Assembly: GCA_963824195.1 (NCBI GenBank)
Contig: CAWGOJ010000012.1
Span: 1-64,000, forward strand
DNA from: Bog-473 sp963824195
GTDB taxonomy: Bacteria; Actinomycetota; Acidimicrobiia; Acidimicrobiales; RAAP-2
DNA: 64,000 bases
Direction: 5' to 3'
The notes beneath the pieces are model-generated. The model was given only the letters and a program-made list of their open reading frames with translations. It ran no database searches and was not told where the DNA came from. The number at the start of each line of letters is the position of its first letter. Position 1 is the stretch's first letter. Positions 7,384 to 15,696 of the stretch are shown here, in pieces. Position numbers and translations under genes: made by a program.

Positions 7384-8058
7384 GTGGCTCTGACCCCGAC
7401 GACCGGCTGGGGCGTCCTCCACCTCTTCTGCCGGCTGGCGCCCGACTTCGACGCCGACGCCCTGCGTAAGGCGGTGGACGCGGCCGCGGCGGACGGGTAC
7501 CAGGTCATCCCCGTCGTCCTGCTCGGCCACAAAGCCGACCTGGGGCTGATGGCGCTGGGCCCCGACGTCTGGCGGCTGCGCCGCCTCCAGACCGAGGCAG
7601 CGACGGCTGGCCTGGTCCCCGCCCACTCCTACGTGTCGCTGACCGAGGTCTCCGAGTATGCGGCCGGGATCCCCGACGACATGCGCCGGGCCCGGCTCTT
7701 CCCACAGCTCCCGCCGGAGGGCAAGGCCGCCTTCTGCTTCTACCCGATGTCCAAGCGGCGGGGCGAGGACATCAACTGGTACGCGCTCGACTACGAAGCC
7801 CGCAAGGAGCTGATGATGGGTCACGGCAAGGTGGGCCGGACCTTCCACGGCCGGGTGCTCCAGGTCATCACCGGCTCGGCCGGGCTCGATGACTACGAGT
7901 GGGGGGTGACCCTCTTCGGGACCCATCCCGACGACATCAAGGACTGCGTCTATGAGATGCGCTTCGACGAGGCCTCCGCGCTCTACGCCGAGTTCGGCCC
8001 CTTCTACGCCGGCATGGTCGGCACCCTCGACGAGGTGCTCGCGGCCCTCGGGGCCTGA
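7384..8058 (+). CDS. hemQ: Coproheme decarboxylase HemQ (chlorite dismutase family)
   Basis: A 224-residue chlorite-dismutase-fold protein. In Gram-positive bacteria this family converts coproheme III to heme b in the coproporphyrin-dependent pathway. Visible HemQ signatures are YPMSKRR (120-126), NWY (131-133), the heme-ligand histidine H147 in MMGHGKVGR, GSAGLDDYEWGVTLF, and VYEMRFDEASALYAEFG. The open frame continues upstream, but homology starts at the GTG at 7384. A TACACT box ends 6 nt before that GTG and there is no Shine-Dalgarno, so the message is probably leaderless. The groEL terminator lies just upstream. larE follows after 12 nt. Confidence 0.9.
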   Translation: MALTPTTGWGVLHLFCRLAPDFDADALRKAVDAAAADGYQVIPVVLLGHKADLGLMALGPDVWRLRRLQTEAATAGLVPAHSYVSLTEVSEYAAGIPDDMRRARLFPQLPPEGKAAFCFYPMSKRRGEDINWYALDYEARKELMMGHGKVGRTFHGRVLQVITGSAGLDDYEWGVTLFGTHPDDIKDCVYEMRFDEASALYAEFGPFYAGMVGTLDEVLAALGA

Positions 8059-8070
8059 CACCGTGACCGC

Positions 8071-8895
8071 GTGACCGCCTCCCTCGACGACCTCCGCGAC
8101 GAGCTGCGCCGGCTGGGGCGCGTCGTGGTCGCCTTCAGCGGCGGCGTCGATTCGTCGCTGCTGGCCAAGGTGGCGCACGACACCCTGGGCCGCCCGGCGG
8201 TGCTGTGCGCCACCGCCCTGTCACCCTCGCTGGCCGGCGCCGAGGAGCGGGAGTGCCGCGCGCTGGCCCAGGAGTGGGGCCTGCGCTGGGTCGGCGTGCC
8301 GACCGACGAGATGGAGGACGTGGCCTACGTCGCCAACGGTCCCGACCGCTGCGCTCGCTGCAAGACGGCATTGATGAGCGCCCTCGGACCCCTTGCCGCG
8401 TCCGAGGGCGCGACGGTGGTCCTCGGAGTGAACGTCAGCGACCTGGGTGACCACCGCCCCGGCCAGGCCGCTGCCGCCGCCGCGGGGGCCGCCTTCCCCC
8501 TCGCTGACGCCGGCTTCACCAAGGACGACATACGGCACTGGTCGCGTGCGCTGGGGTTGCGGACCTGGGACAAGCCGGCCGCCGCCTGCCTCGCCTCCCG
8601 GCTGCCCTACGGCACACCGGTCACGCTCGGCCGCCTGGCCGCCGTCGAGGCCGCGGAGTCCGCGCTGCGCGCCCTCGGCTTCGGGCAGCTGCGCGTGCGC
8701 CATCACGGCGACGCCGCCCGCCTGGAGGTCGAGCCCGACGCGCTGGGCGAGGTCGTGACCCGCCGGGAAGAGGTCGTCGCCGCGGTGCGGGCCGCCGGGT
8801 TCACGTTCGTCTCCTTGGACCTGGAAGGCTTCCGGTCCGGCAGCCTGAACCGCGTACTCCAGGCGGCGGGACGGACCGAGGAGGAGGAACGGTGA
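8071..8895 (+). CDS. larE: LarE, pyridinium-3,5-bisthiocarboxylate nucleotide synthase (sulfur insertase)
   Basis: A PP-loop ATP pyrophosphatase of 274 residues with SGGVDSS (23-29). LarE activates the carboxylates of the nicotinate-derived precursor and inserts sulfur to build the nickel-pincer nucleotide cofactor. The conserved cysteine of sacrificial-sulfur LarE is C173 in KPAAACLASR. A further pair, C94 and C97 in RCARCK, is also present, so an Fe-S cluster-type enzyme cannot be excluded. The GTG start follows the hemQ stop by 12 nt, and the stop overlaps the GTG of the NIL-domain gene. The partner genes larB and larC are about 12 kb away. No larA is in the window. Confidence 0.9.
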   Translation: MTASLDDLRDELRRLGRVVVAFSGGVDSSLLAKVAHDTLGRPAVLCATALSPSLAGAEERECRALAQEWGLRWVGVPTDEMEDVAYVANGPDRCARCKTALMSALGPLAASEGATVVLGVNVSDLGDHRPGQAAAAAAGAAFPLADAGFTKDDIRHWSRALGLRTWDKPAAACLASRLPYGTPVTLGRLAAVEAAESALRALGFGQLRVRHHGDAARLEVEPDALGEVVTRREEVVAAVRAAGFTFVSLDLEGFRSGSLNRVLQAAGRTEEEER

Positions 8896-9137
8896 GCGAG
8901 GTCAGGGTCAAGGTCAGGCTGACGTTCCCCGAGTCCGAGGTGCGGCGCGCCGTGCTCGCCACCATGGTGCGCCGGTTCGACGTGGAGCCCAACATCCGCC
9001 GGGCCGACGTGGAGGAACATCGCGGCTGGATCATCTGCGAGGTCGACGGCGAGGCGGCCCAGGTCGAGGCGGCGCTCGACTGGCTCCGCAACGAGGGGAT
9101 CACGGTCGACCTGCTGGGGGACGTCCTGGAGGGCTGA
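8892..9137 (+). CDS. NIL-domain small protein
   Basis: An 81-residue protein that is essentially one NIL domain (VRVKVRLTFPESEVRRAVLATM...), the ferredoxin-like ligand-binding module also found at the end of methionine ABC ATPases and in some ferredoxins. The GTG overlaps the larE stop (GTGA), and the larE tail supplies a GAGGAGGA ribosome site. Coupling to larE suggests a part in sulfur or nickel-cofactor handling, but that is inference. No iron-sulfur cysteines are present. Confidence 0.75.
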   Translation: MSEVRVKVRLTFPESEVRRAVLATMVRRFDVEPNIRRADVEEHRGWIICEVDGEAAQVEAALDWLRNEGITVDLLGDVLEG

Positions 9138-9165
9138 CCCCTCTTGACCCCGTTCCTCCCCCGGC

Positions 9166-9354
9166 TCAGGGCTCCTCGGGGCTCTGGGGCACGTGCCACC
9201 CGGCCGAGGAGACCCTGCGGGGCTCGTAGAAGACGCAGCCGTCGGGGCAGGCGAACGGCAGGGGCTCGTTGGCATCGACCTTGCAGCGCTCGAGTCGGTC
9301 CCCGCGAGGGGTCGTCCGCATGACGTAGTGGCGGCAGTCCTCGTTGACGGGCAC
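9166..9354 (-). CDS. Small cysteine-rich hypothetical protein
   Basis: A 62-residue product with four cysteines, spaced as C7, C24, C36 and C40 (the last two in CPDGC), plus H9. This looks like a small metal-binding fold. The conserved-looking polar composition and the metal-site spacing make it more credible than a chance frame. The GTG start lies 45 nt from the divergent NUDIX gene. I do not recognise the family by name, and no function can be assigned. Confidence 0.6.
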   Translation of the reverse strand: MPVNEDCRHYVMRTTPRGDRLERCKVDANEPLPFACPDGCVFYEPRRVSSAGWHVPQSPEEP

Positions 9355-9385
9355 GCCCCATTCTGGCGCAACCGGCGGGCCGCGG

Positions 9386-9391
9386 TAGCGT
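9386..9391 (+). promoter_or_regulatory. Candidate -10 box of a leaderless NUDIX transcript
   Basis: TAGCGT lies 8 nt before the GTG at 9400, with no ribosome site between them. Confidence 0.4.
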
Positions 9392-9399
9392 CACCGGCC

Positions 9400-10110
9400 G
9401 TGGACCCGAACGACGACCGCGACGTCCCCCTCAAGACGCTGCTGCGCTGGAGCGAGGCGCTGTCGGCCATCGCGCGGACCGGCCTCGGGTTCACCGAGAG
9501 CCTCTACGAGCAGGAGCGCTTCGAGGAGATCCTCAAGGTGGCCGCCGACATCCGGGCCGAGGCGGACGGCGAGGTCGACGACCCGGACTATGCCGGCGGC
9601 CTCGTGCAGGAGTGGATGGACACCGTGGGCAAGGGCGTCCCCGGCTATGTGACGCCCAAGGTCGCCGTCGGGGCCGCGGTGGGCAACGACAGGGGCGAGC
9701 TGCTGCTGATCCAACGGGCCGACTCGGGCATCTGGCTCTACCCGACCGGCTGGTGTGATGTCGGGTACTCGGCTGCCGAGGTCGTGGTGAAGGAGGTCGA
9801 GGAGGAGACCGGCATCATCGTGGAGCCGGTGCGCCTCATCGCGGTCCTCGACGGCTTGCGCCTCGGTTTCACGCGGGTGCCCCTCTACTCGCTGCTCTTC
9901 TACTGCCGCGCCGTCGGTGGCGAGCTCACTCCGCACCCGCTCGAGACCCGCGACGTCGGATGGTTCACCCGCGAGACGCTGCCGCAACCGCTCGTCGGTT
10001 CGGACCGCTGGGGCGACCACGTCTTCGCCGCGATCGACGGCGAGCGACGCGACGTCCTCTACGACAGCGTGCGCCAACCGATGTGGCGGGGCGGCTCGGC
10101 GACGTCGTGA
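9400..10110 (+). CDS. NUDIX hydrolase with N-terminal helical domain
   Basis: A 236-residue protein. The first 80 or so residues form a helical domain (LKTLLRWSEALSAIARTGLGF...) typical of the Nudix_N family. A NUDIX fold follows with box G-x5-E-x7-KE-x-EE-x-GI (GYSAAEVVVKEVEEETGI), in which Lys replaces the usual first Arg. Proteins of this architecture are usually annotated as ADP-ribose pyrophosphatases, but the substrate is not determined here. The frame is open further upstream, but homology and a TAGCGT box 8 nt before the GTG support the start at 9400. The stop overlaps the GNAT gene (GTGA). Confidence 0.8.
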   Translation: MDPNDDRDVPLKTLLRWSEALSAIARTGLGFTESLYEQERFEEILKVAADIRAEADGEVDDPDYAGGLVQEWMDTVGKGVPGYVTPKVAVGAAVGNDRGELLLIQRADSGIWLYPTGWCDVGYSAAEVVVKEVEEETGIIVEPVRLIAVLDGLRLGFTRVPLYSLLFYCRAVGGELTPHPLETRDVGWFTRETLPQPLVGSDRWGDHVFAAIDGERRDVLYDSVRQPMWRGGSATS

Positions 10111-10550
10111 TCGCCGTCGAGGCCGCCGGGTCGGTCGACGACGACCTGTGCGCCGCAGTGGCCGCGCTGGTTCCCCAGCTGTCGTCCTCGGCCGCACCGC
10201 CCACCCGCGCCGTGCTCGAGCAGATCGTCGCCGACCCTGCCACCACGCTGTTCATGGCGCGCGACGGGGAGCGCGTCGTGGGCATGCTGACCCTGGCCGC
10301 GTTCCAGACCCCGACCGGCGTGCGGGCGTGGATCGAGGACGTGGTGGTCGACGAGGACACGCGGGGCACCGGCGTCGCCTCCGCCCTCGTCCAGGCCGCG
10401 CTCGACCTGTCCTCCGGGCTCGGCGCGCGCACTGTCGATCTCACGTCGCGCCCCGACCGCGAGGCGGCCAACCGCCTCTACGTGCGCATGGGGTTCGAGG
10501 TGCGGCAGACGAACGTGTACCGCAAGACATTGGACGAGCCTGCTCGATGA
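10107..10550 (+). CDS. GNAT-family N-acetyltransferase
   Basis: A 147-residue single GNAT domain. The acetyl-CoA pyrophosphate loop is VVDEDTRGTGVASALVQAA, and the C-terminal part NRLYVRMGFEV is the usual GNAT strand-helix end. The GTG start overlaps the NUDIX stop, so the two are translationally coupled. The acetyl acceptor (small molecule or protein) cannot be told from sequence. Confidence 0.82.
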   Translation: MIAVEAAGSVDDDLCAAVAALVPQLSSSAAPPTRAVLEQIVADPATTLFMARDGERVVGMLTLAAFQTPTGVRAWIEDVVVDEDTRGTGVASALVQAALDLSSGLGARTVDLTSRPDREAANRLYVRMGFEVRQTNVYRKTLDEPAR

Positions 10551-10564
10551 CGCGCTGACGCCGG

Positions 10565-12328
10565 TTACCCCGACATCGCCACGATCGGGGCGGCCAACGC
10601 GATGCCCCCCGTCGAACCGTTGAAGTCGGCGTCGCCGTAGTTGAAGATCCCCCCGTCGGAGGCGACCAGCCAGTAGCCCGACCCCGAGGCGCTCGGGGCC
10701 ATGCCGACGATCGGTTTGTTAAGTGGTTGGCCACCGCGCGAGCCGTAGAAGGCCGCGTCGCCGTAGTTGAAGATGCCGCCGTCGGAAGCCACCAGCCAGT
10801 AGCCCAGCCCGCTGGCGCCCGGGGCCATGCCCACGATGGGCTCGTTGAGGGGCTGGCCCCCGCGCGAGCCGTAGAACTTGGCGTCGCCGTAGCTGAAGAC
10901 CCCGCCGTCGGAGGCCACCAGCCAGTAGCCCTTCCCGTCGGGGGTGGCGGCCATGCCGACGATGGGCTTGTCGAGGTGGATCGACCCGGCGGAGCCGTAG
11001 AAGCCCGCGTCGCCGTAGTTGAAGACCCCACCGTCGGAGGCCACGAGCCAGTAGCCACCTCCGTCCTGCGTGGCCGCCATGCCGACGACCGGTGCGTTGA
11101 GGTGCAGGCCGCCGGTCGAGCCGTGGAAGGTGGCGTCGCCGAAGTTGAAGATGCCGCCGTCAGAGCCCACCTCCCAGTAGCCCCCACCCCCCTGGGTCTC
11201 GGCCATGCCCACCATGGGGGCATTGAGGTGCTGGCCACCCATGGAGCCGAGGAACGACTGGCAGAACGAGAACACGCCGCCGTCGGCGGCCACCAAGCGG
11301 TAGCCCGGGTCGGACGAGCAATTGACCGCCGCGCCGAGCTGGCGGGCCTGCCCCGAGTTGGGGTCGATAATCAGTGACGACTCGTCGACCGCCTCGAACA
11401 CGCTCGCCGGCACCGTCTTGAGCTCGTTGACCAGGGCGAGCGGCCAGTTTGGGTCCGCGGTGCCCCCGAAGTACCAGTTGGAGCCGTTGTCGGCGAGGAT
11501 CAACCCGTACTGCTGCATGGCGCGCAGCACCACCTGGGCCTGGGCCGAGTAGCCCGATATGTCGAAGTTGGCCTTGAGCCGGAACCGGGCACCCATGGGC
11601 GGGAGGTCCGGGTTGGACGCTGTCCCCGCCTCGTGGCGGGCCGGCCAGATGTACGACGTGTCCGTCGCCTCCGCCGTCATCCGGATGGCATGGGTGATGA
11701 CGCCCGACTGCACCTCGTCGTAGCGCACGAGCCCGGGCAGGATCGGGAGGCCGGCCGCATCGGCCGACGTCCATCCGGCCGGGCGCAGGGTGTTGGAGTC
11801 CAGGTTCCAGATCGCCCCGGAGCCCGCGGTCGAACCCGACGAGCTGTACTGCGCGTCGTAGAGCTCGTAGAGGGTGCACGTGGACGGGTTGACCATGATG
11901 GCGTGGCGGTCGCCCGTGGACTGCTGACCGCCCTCAATCGGCGTGTCGGCACTGAGCGGGTAGGGCCCGGGATCGCTCTGGTCGGCGTACTCGAACGTGA
12001 TCGGCACCAGGGGTTGTGACGGGGACACCACGGTGTAGGGGATGCCGTAGGGATTCGAGGGATCTCCTGACGGTCCGAAGTCCGGGTGGAGGTTGGTAGT
12101 GGAGGCGTCCATGCTGGCCAGCCACTCCGCGCTGTGCGGGTCGACCGGCAAATTCGCGATGGGGGTGTTCCAGACGTTGTCAGCCGGGAACATGGGGCAG
12201 TTGGGCGCGCCCGGCAGGGGCGTGCCGGCCGATGCGACTCCAGGCGTCGGCACGCCGATGCCCAGTCCCAGTCCCATCACCGCGGCGGCCACGAGCGTGA
12301 CTGCCGGCCCCCTCTTCCATCGTCGCAC
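10565..12328 (-). CDS. Secreted protein with C-terminal GYWLVASDGG repeats
   Basis: A 587-residue exported protein. The start chosen is the GTG at 12328, preceded by GGAGGGGAG. It gives a basic N-terminus and a hydrophobic signal segment (VTLVAAAVMGLGLGIGV) with a likely signal-peptidase I site near ASAG. The middle domain of about 300 residues contains NVWNTPI and HAIRMTAEATDTSYIWPARH; I do not recognise it. The last 245 residues are six repeats of about 42 residues, consensus GYWLVASDGGIFNYGDAxFYGS, probably a beta-propeller-like extracellular module. I associate such repeats with Acidimicrobiia. It probably acts at the cell surface. Confidence 0.78.
   Translation of the reverse strand: MRRWKRGPAVTLVAAAVMGLGLGIGVPTPGVASAGTPLPGAPNCPMFPADNVWNTPIANLPVDPHSAEWLASMDASTTNLHPDFGPSGDPSNPYGIPYTVVSPSQPLVPITFEYADQSDPGPYPLSADTPIEGGQQSTGDRHAIMVNPSTCTLYELYDAQYSSSGSTAGSGAIWNLDSNTLRPAGWTSADAAGLPILPGLVRYDEVQSGVITHAIRMTAEATDTSYIWPARHEAGTASNPDLPPMGARFRLKANFDISGYSAQAQVVLRAMQQYGLILADNGSNWYFGGTADPNWPLALVNELKTVPASVFEAVDESSLIIDPNSGQARQLGAAVNCSSDPGYRLVAADGGVFSFCQSFLGSMGGQHLNAPMVGMAETQGGGGYWEVGSDGGIFNFGDATFHGSTGGLHLNAPVVGMAATQDGGGYWLVASDGGVFNYGDAGFYGSAGSIHLDKPIVGMAATPDGKGYWLVASDGGVFSYGDAKFYGSRGGQPLNEPIVGMAPGASGLGYWLVASDGGIFNYGDAAFYGSRGGQPLNKPIVGMAPSASGSGYWLVASDGGIFNYGDADFNGSTGGIALAAPIVAMSG
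10568..11311 (-). repeat. Six ~126-bp coding repeats (GYWLVASDGG units)
   Basis: Six in-frame units of about 42 codons at the 3' end of the exported protein. Units 3-6 are almost identical in GYWLVASDGG and diverge in their second halves. The first unit is the most diverged (GYRLVAADGGVFSFCQSF). Confidence 0.85.
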
Positions 12329-12465
12329 GGGCTCCCCTCCCACAACGACGGTACCCCACGGCCCGGAGTGGCCGCGACGCCGGCGTTCAACCGTCTCGCT
12401 GCCCCACTCCACCCGTGGAGCTTCGGCGCGGAGCCCACGGTCGGAGTGGTGCAGCGGAGAGGTGG

Positions 12466-13134
12466 CTATCCATGCACGGGGAAGGCTGCGGGCAGCAGTC
12501 CCATCAACTTCGGGAACAGTGGTGTGAACCGTCCTTCACCCCACTGCAGGCCGGGTTCGTTCGCGAAGGCCTGACTGAGCACGCCGACGATCATGGTGGA
12601 CACGAGGTAGATCGCCTCCTCCGAGTTGGCTTCAGGCCCCAGTTGCCCGGCCGCCACCGCGTTGGCCAGCGCCCCGCGCTGGAGGGCGACCATCTCGATG
12701 CTGGGCGCGAACGCCTCCGGCGACGGCTCGAAGCTCGGGACAGGGCGCCAGAAGAGCAGTTCGGCCACCGCGCGGTGCTCCAACGCCCAGCGTCCGCTGG
12801 CGTCGAGGCCGGCGCTGAGGGCAGGGAGACCCGGCTCGGCCCGCGTCATGGCGTTTCGGAGGACGTCCAGGTGCTCGAGCTGGCCCCGTAGGAAGAGCGC
12901 GTCGTAGACCGCCATCAGGGACGGGAAGTACTTGTAGAGCGAGGGCGGCTGGACGCCGAGGCGCCGCGCCACCTCGGCGAGGCTGAGACCGTTGACTCCC
13001 TCTTCGGTCATCACGTCGACGGCGATGTCGAGGATCTCCTCAATGGTCTCCTGCCGTCGTCTGGCCCGCCGGTCCGACCGGGGAGCGATACCCACCGGGC
13101 CCGCTTCCTGCGACTCTGCTTCGATCCGGGACAT
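12466..13134 (-). CDS. TetR-family transcriptional regulator
   Basis: A regulator of 222 residues with an N-terminal TetR helix-turn-helix (ILDIAVDVMTEEGVNGLSLAEVARRLGVQPPSLYKYFPS) and a ligand-binding C-terminal half of the TetR_C type. The ATG at 13134 is preferred over an in-frame GTG at 13143, because TTGCTG-17 nt-TATAGT places the transcription start at that ATG (leaderless). It is divergent from an SRPBCC-cupin-MBL operon. The dyad GCTAAT-GGT-ATTAGC between them is the likely operator, so it probably represses both itself and the operon until an unknown ligand binds. Confidence 0.88.
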   Translation of the reverse strand: MSRIEAESQEAGPVGIAPRSDRRARRRQETIEEILDIAVDVMTEEGVNGLSLAEVARRLGVQPPSLYKYFPSLMAVYDALFLRGQLEHLDVLRNAMTRAEPGLPALSAGLDASGRWALEHRAVAELLFWRPVPSFEPSPEAFAPSIEMVALQRGALANAVAAGQLGPEANSEEAIYLVSTMIVGVLSQAFANEPGLQWGEGRFTPLFPKLMGLLPAAFPVHG

Positions 13135-13141
13135 CTCTGGC

Positions 13142-13187
13142 ACTATAGCTCAAGAAGTGGTTGACAGCAAGTGCTAATGGTATTAGC
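13142..13187. promoter_or_regulatory. Divergent promoter region with TetR operator dyad
   Basis: Minus-strand promoter: TTGCTG and TATAGT (13142-13147) with a 17-nt spacer, for the tetR gene. Plus strand: TTGACA (13161-13166), a 17-nt spacer, then TAGCTT (13184-13189). A perfect 6-3-6 palindrome GCTAAT-GGT-ATTAGC (13173-13187) fills the plus-strand spacer and overlaps the tetR -35 side, the expected place for a TetR repressor. Confidence 0.7.
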
Positions 13188-13219
13188 TTTTGTCGAAACG
13201 ACGAGCGGAGGAGAGAGCA

Positions 13220-13723
13220 ATGGCACCCAAGAACGGAAGATGGTGGCTCACACGGGACAGCCATGAGATCGTCATCGGCACGACGCCCGAGCGCATCTAC
13301 GACCTGGTGTCCGACATGCCGCGCATGGGCGAGTGGAGCCCCGAGTGCCAGCGCGTGGAGTGGGAGGACGGGGCCAGCGGTCCCGCCGAAGGTGCCACCT
13401 TCGTCGGACACAACAAGGGCGGTCCTGCCGGCCTCATGAAGTGGTCGCGTCGGGGGCGCGTGCTCGTCGCCGACCGGGGGCGCGAGTTCGCCTTCGTCAC
13501 CGAGGAGGGCGGCCGCGAGTCGACCGAGTGGCGGTACAGTTTCAAGCCGGTGGAGGGGGGGACCCGCGTCACCGAGTCTTACGACGTGAAATGGATCCCG
13601 GCGTGGGCGCGGATGGTGGACGTTCCCACCAACCGGCACCGCGAGCTGCAGCAGGCGATGCGCCACACGCTCGAGCAGTTGAAGAACGCCGCGGAGGTCT
13701 GGGACGAGGCGGACCAACGATGA
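13220..13723 (+). CDS. SRPBCC (polyketide cyclase/dehydrase-like) protein
   Basis: A 167-residue START/SRPBCC-fold protein (HEIVIGTTPERIYDLVSDMPRMGEWSPECQRVEW...), a family that binds hydrophobic ligands and sometimes cyclises or transports them. The ATG at 13220 follows GGAGGAGAGAG. It is the first gene of a tightly overlapping operon (SRPBCC, cupin, MBL) under a TetR operator. The ligand is unknown. The context suggests turnover of a small hydrophobic or aromatic molecule sensed by the TetR protein. Confidence 0.85.
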   Translation: MAPKNGRWWLTRDSHEIVIGTTPERIYDLVSDMPRMGEWSPECQRVEWEDGASGPAEGATFVGHNKGGPAGLMKWSRRGRVLVADRGREFAFVTEEGGRESTEWRYSFKPVEGGTRVTESYDVKWIPAWARMVDVPTNRHRELQQAMRHTLEQLKNAAEVWDEADQR

Positions 13724-14232
13724 GCCTCGACCTCGCACCGGGTGCCTACGTGCTTCCGGCAACCGAGGGCGAAGCCCTCTGGTTCGCGGACTCCCTCGTC
13801 ACCTACAAGGCGACCGGCGCGGAGACCGGTGGCGGGCTCACCGTCGCAGAGGTGCGTGCACCGCGCGGCGCCGGCTCCCCGCGCCATCGGCACCACAACG
13901 AAGACGAGGCCTGGTACGTCATGGAGGGGGAGCTGACCTTCTGGATGGGCGACGAGGTCCGCACCGCCGGTGCCGGCGACTTCGTCTTCGGGCCGCGCCA
14001 CGTCGAGCACCGCTTTCGCGTCGATTCGGACGAGGCCTGCTTCCTCCTTCTCCTGACGCCGGCCGGGTTCGAGGAGTTCACCCGCGTCTGCGGATGGCCC
14101 GCGACGGCGCTGACCATGCCGCCGGCCGATCTGCCCGAGCGGCCCGCCTCGATCCTCCAGGCGGCGGCCCGCCACCATGGCCTCGACCTCATCCCCGATA
14201 CCACACCACCACCAAAAGGAGTCACGCCATGA
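13720..14232 (+). CDS. Cupin-domain protein
   Basis: A 170-residue single-cupin protein. The first cupin motif is HRHHNEDEAWYVMEGE, holding the metal-binding His/His/Glu set. The second is GDFVFGPRHVEHRF. It could be a metal-dependent dioxygenase, isomerase or ligand-binding cupin. Its ATG overlaps the SRPBCC stop and its stop overlaps the next start, so the operon is translationally coupled. The substrate is unknown. Confidence 0.83.
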   Translation: MSLDLAPGAYVLPATEGEALWFADSLVTYKATGAETGGGLTVAEVRAPRGAGSPRHRHHNEDEAWYVMEGELTFWMGDEVRTAGAGDFVFGPRHVEHRFRVDSDEACFLLLLTPAGFEEFTRVCGWPATALTMPPADLPERPASILQAAARHHGLDLIPDTTPPPKGVTP

Positions 14233-15032
14233 TCACGACCTACAAGGCCGCACCGGACATCGACGTCCTGACGTCGAGCTTCCCGGTGCCGGGTTTCGGG
14301 CTCATCCCTATAAATGCCTTCGTTCTCCACGCCGCAGAACCGGTCCTCATTGACACGGGTGCGGTCGTCGAGACCGAGGACTTCATGACAGCGCTGCAGT
14401 CGGTCATCGACCCGGCCGACCTGCGCTGGATCTGGCTCACCCACACGGATTTCGACCACATCGGGTCGTTGCACCGGTTGCTGGCCGAGAACCCTCAGAT
14501 CCGCGTCATCACCACCTTCCTCGGGGTCGGCATCATGGGCCTGTCAGCGCCCCTGCCGATGGATCGTGTGCGCCTGGTCAACCCCGGCCAGACAATCGGC
14601 GTGGGCGACCGCACCCTCAAGGCGGTGAGGCCGCCGACGTTCGACAACCCGATCACCACCGGATTGCACGACGACCGCTCCGGCGCCTTCTTCAGCGCCG
14701 ACTGTTTCGGCGCGCTCCTCGCCAATGTCCCCCAGAGCGCGGAGGACCTCTCCGACGACGAGCTCCACCAGGGTCAGGTCTTCTGGGCGACCGTCGACTC
14801 GCCGTGGCTCCACGCGGTCGACCGGGCGCTCCTCGCCAAGTCGCTGAACGAGATCCGCGAGCTGCACCCGACCCTCGTCCTGAGCAGCCACCTCCCGGCA
14901 GCCTCGGGCGCCTCGCTGGAGCGCCTCCTCAACTCCCTCGAGGCCGTGCCGGCGGCGCCGCCCTTCGTCGGCCCTGACCAGGCGGCGCTGGAGCAGATGC
15001 TCGGTGCCATGACAGGCTCGGCGCCCCACTAG
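14229..15032 (+). CDS. Metallo-beta-lactamase-fold hydrolase
   Basis: A 267-residue MBL-fold protein. The metal motif reads THTDFDHIG, where the first and last residues of the usual HxHxDH are kept as H..D.DH. It therefore resembles the flavodiiron/ODP subgroup that binds an oxygen-bridged iron site rather than classical zinc hydrolases. Later ligands SADCFGALL and SSHLPAA are visible. The ATG overlaps the cupin stop. It probably acts with the SRPBCC and cupin proteins on a shared substrate; the reaction is unknown. Confidence 0.8.
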   Translation: MITTYKAAPDIDVLTSSFPVPGFGLIPINAFVLHAAEPVLIDTGAVVETEDFMTALQSVIDPADLRWIWLTHTDFDHIGSLHRLLAENPQIRVITTFLGVGIMGLSAPLPMDRVRLVNPGQTIGVGDRTLKAVRPPTFDNPITTGLHDDRSGAFFSADCFGALLANVPQSAEDLSDDELHQGQVFWATVDSPWLHAVDRALLAKSLNEIRELHPTLVLSSHLPAASGASLERLLNSLEAVPAAPPFVGPDQAALEQMLGAMTGSAPH

Positions 15033-15115
15033 ACGTTCTACCCGGCGCCGGCCGGCAGGGCCCGCTGTGACCAAAGCCCATGGTTTCGGCCGTGCCCTGG
15101 TGGGAGAAGGTGCGG

Positions 15116-15549
15116 ATGGGGCGCCCACGAAAACTCGATCGGATCACCGTCGCCCTCCTGGCGCTCGCCGCCCTCTGGTGCATCGTCCAGTTCGCACTCT
15201 CGTTCTTCGTGCACGTCGCGGTGCGGCCCCGCCCCGGCATAGTGAGCCCGCCGACAAGGACCTACTTCCAGGCGTTCGGCTTGTCCGAGGTCGTCCTCAC
15301 CGCAATCGGGCTAGGCGTGATCGCGCTCGTCGGTTACGTCCTGATTCGGCGGCGGTCGGAGGGCGAGCCCGGGCCGGGCGCACGGCGTGGACGGTCTCGA
15401 TCGTCGCCGCCGCTCTCGGCGCCATCGGGTTCGCGTACCTGTTCGGGGTGGCGATCTGCCTCCTCCTGGCCTGCACCACCGTGCCGAGGGGCCGTCCACG
15501 CTCCGTCACGAGGGAGTCGCCCGCGATCGTGAGCGCCCGGCACACCTGA
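15116..15549 (+). pseudogene. Small multi-pass membrane protein, frame-disrupted
   Basis: The start (ATG 15116 after GAGAAGG; an upstream ATG at 15080 is possible) leads into MGRPRKLDRITVALLALAA and two hydrophobic segments. The frame then turns into low-complexity Arg/Ser/Pro sequence after about 15370. The other plus-strand frame from about 15385 encodes a third clear membrane segment (WTVSIVAAALGAIGFAYLF) and runs to a stop at 15549. A single deletion (-1) in the GC-rich run around 15365-15385 explains this. It is either a real frameshift mutation or an assembly error. The family is not recognised. Confidence 0.6.
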
Positions 15550-15696
15550 GCAGACGATTCCCCGCCGTCCGCCTCATGGAGACGCCCTGGAATGCCGATA
15601 TTCCCGAGGACGATCACGGGCCGCCGATCGGGAGTGCCGTAACCTCGCGGCGGCGTGCCCGTCTGCTCGTCAGCGGGCAACGTCGAGGAGGCAGGA

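Noticed and set aside
12413..12440. CCGTGG...CCACGG hairpin after tetR as a terminator
   Set aside because: The stem is short and there is no T-run on either strand; it could be a Rho-associated structure but is not supported as an intrinsic terminator.
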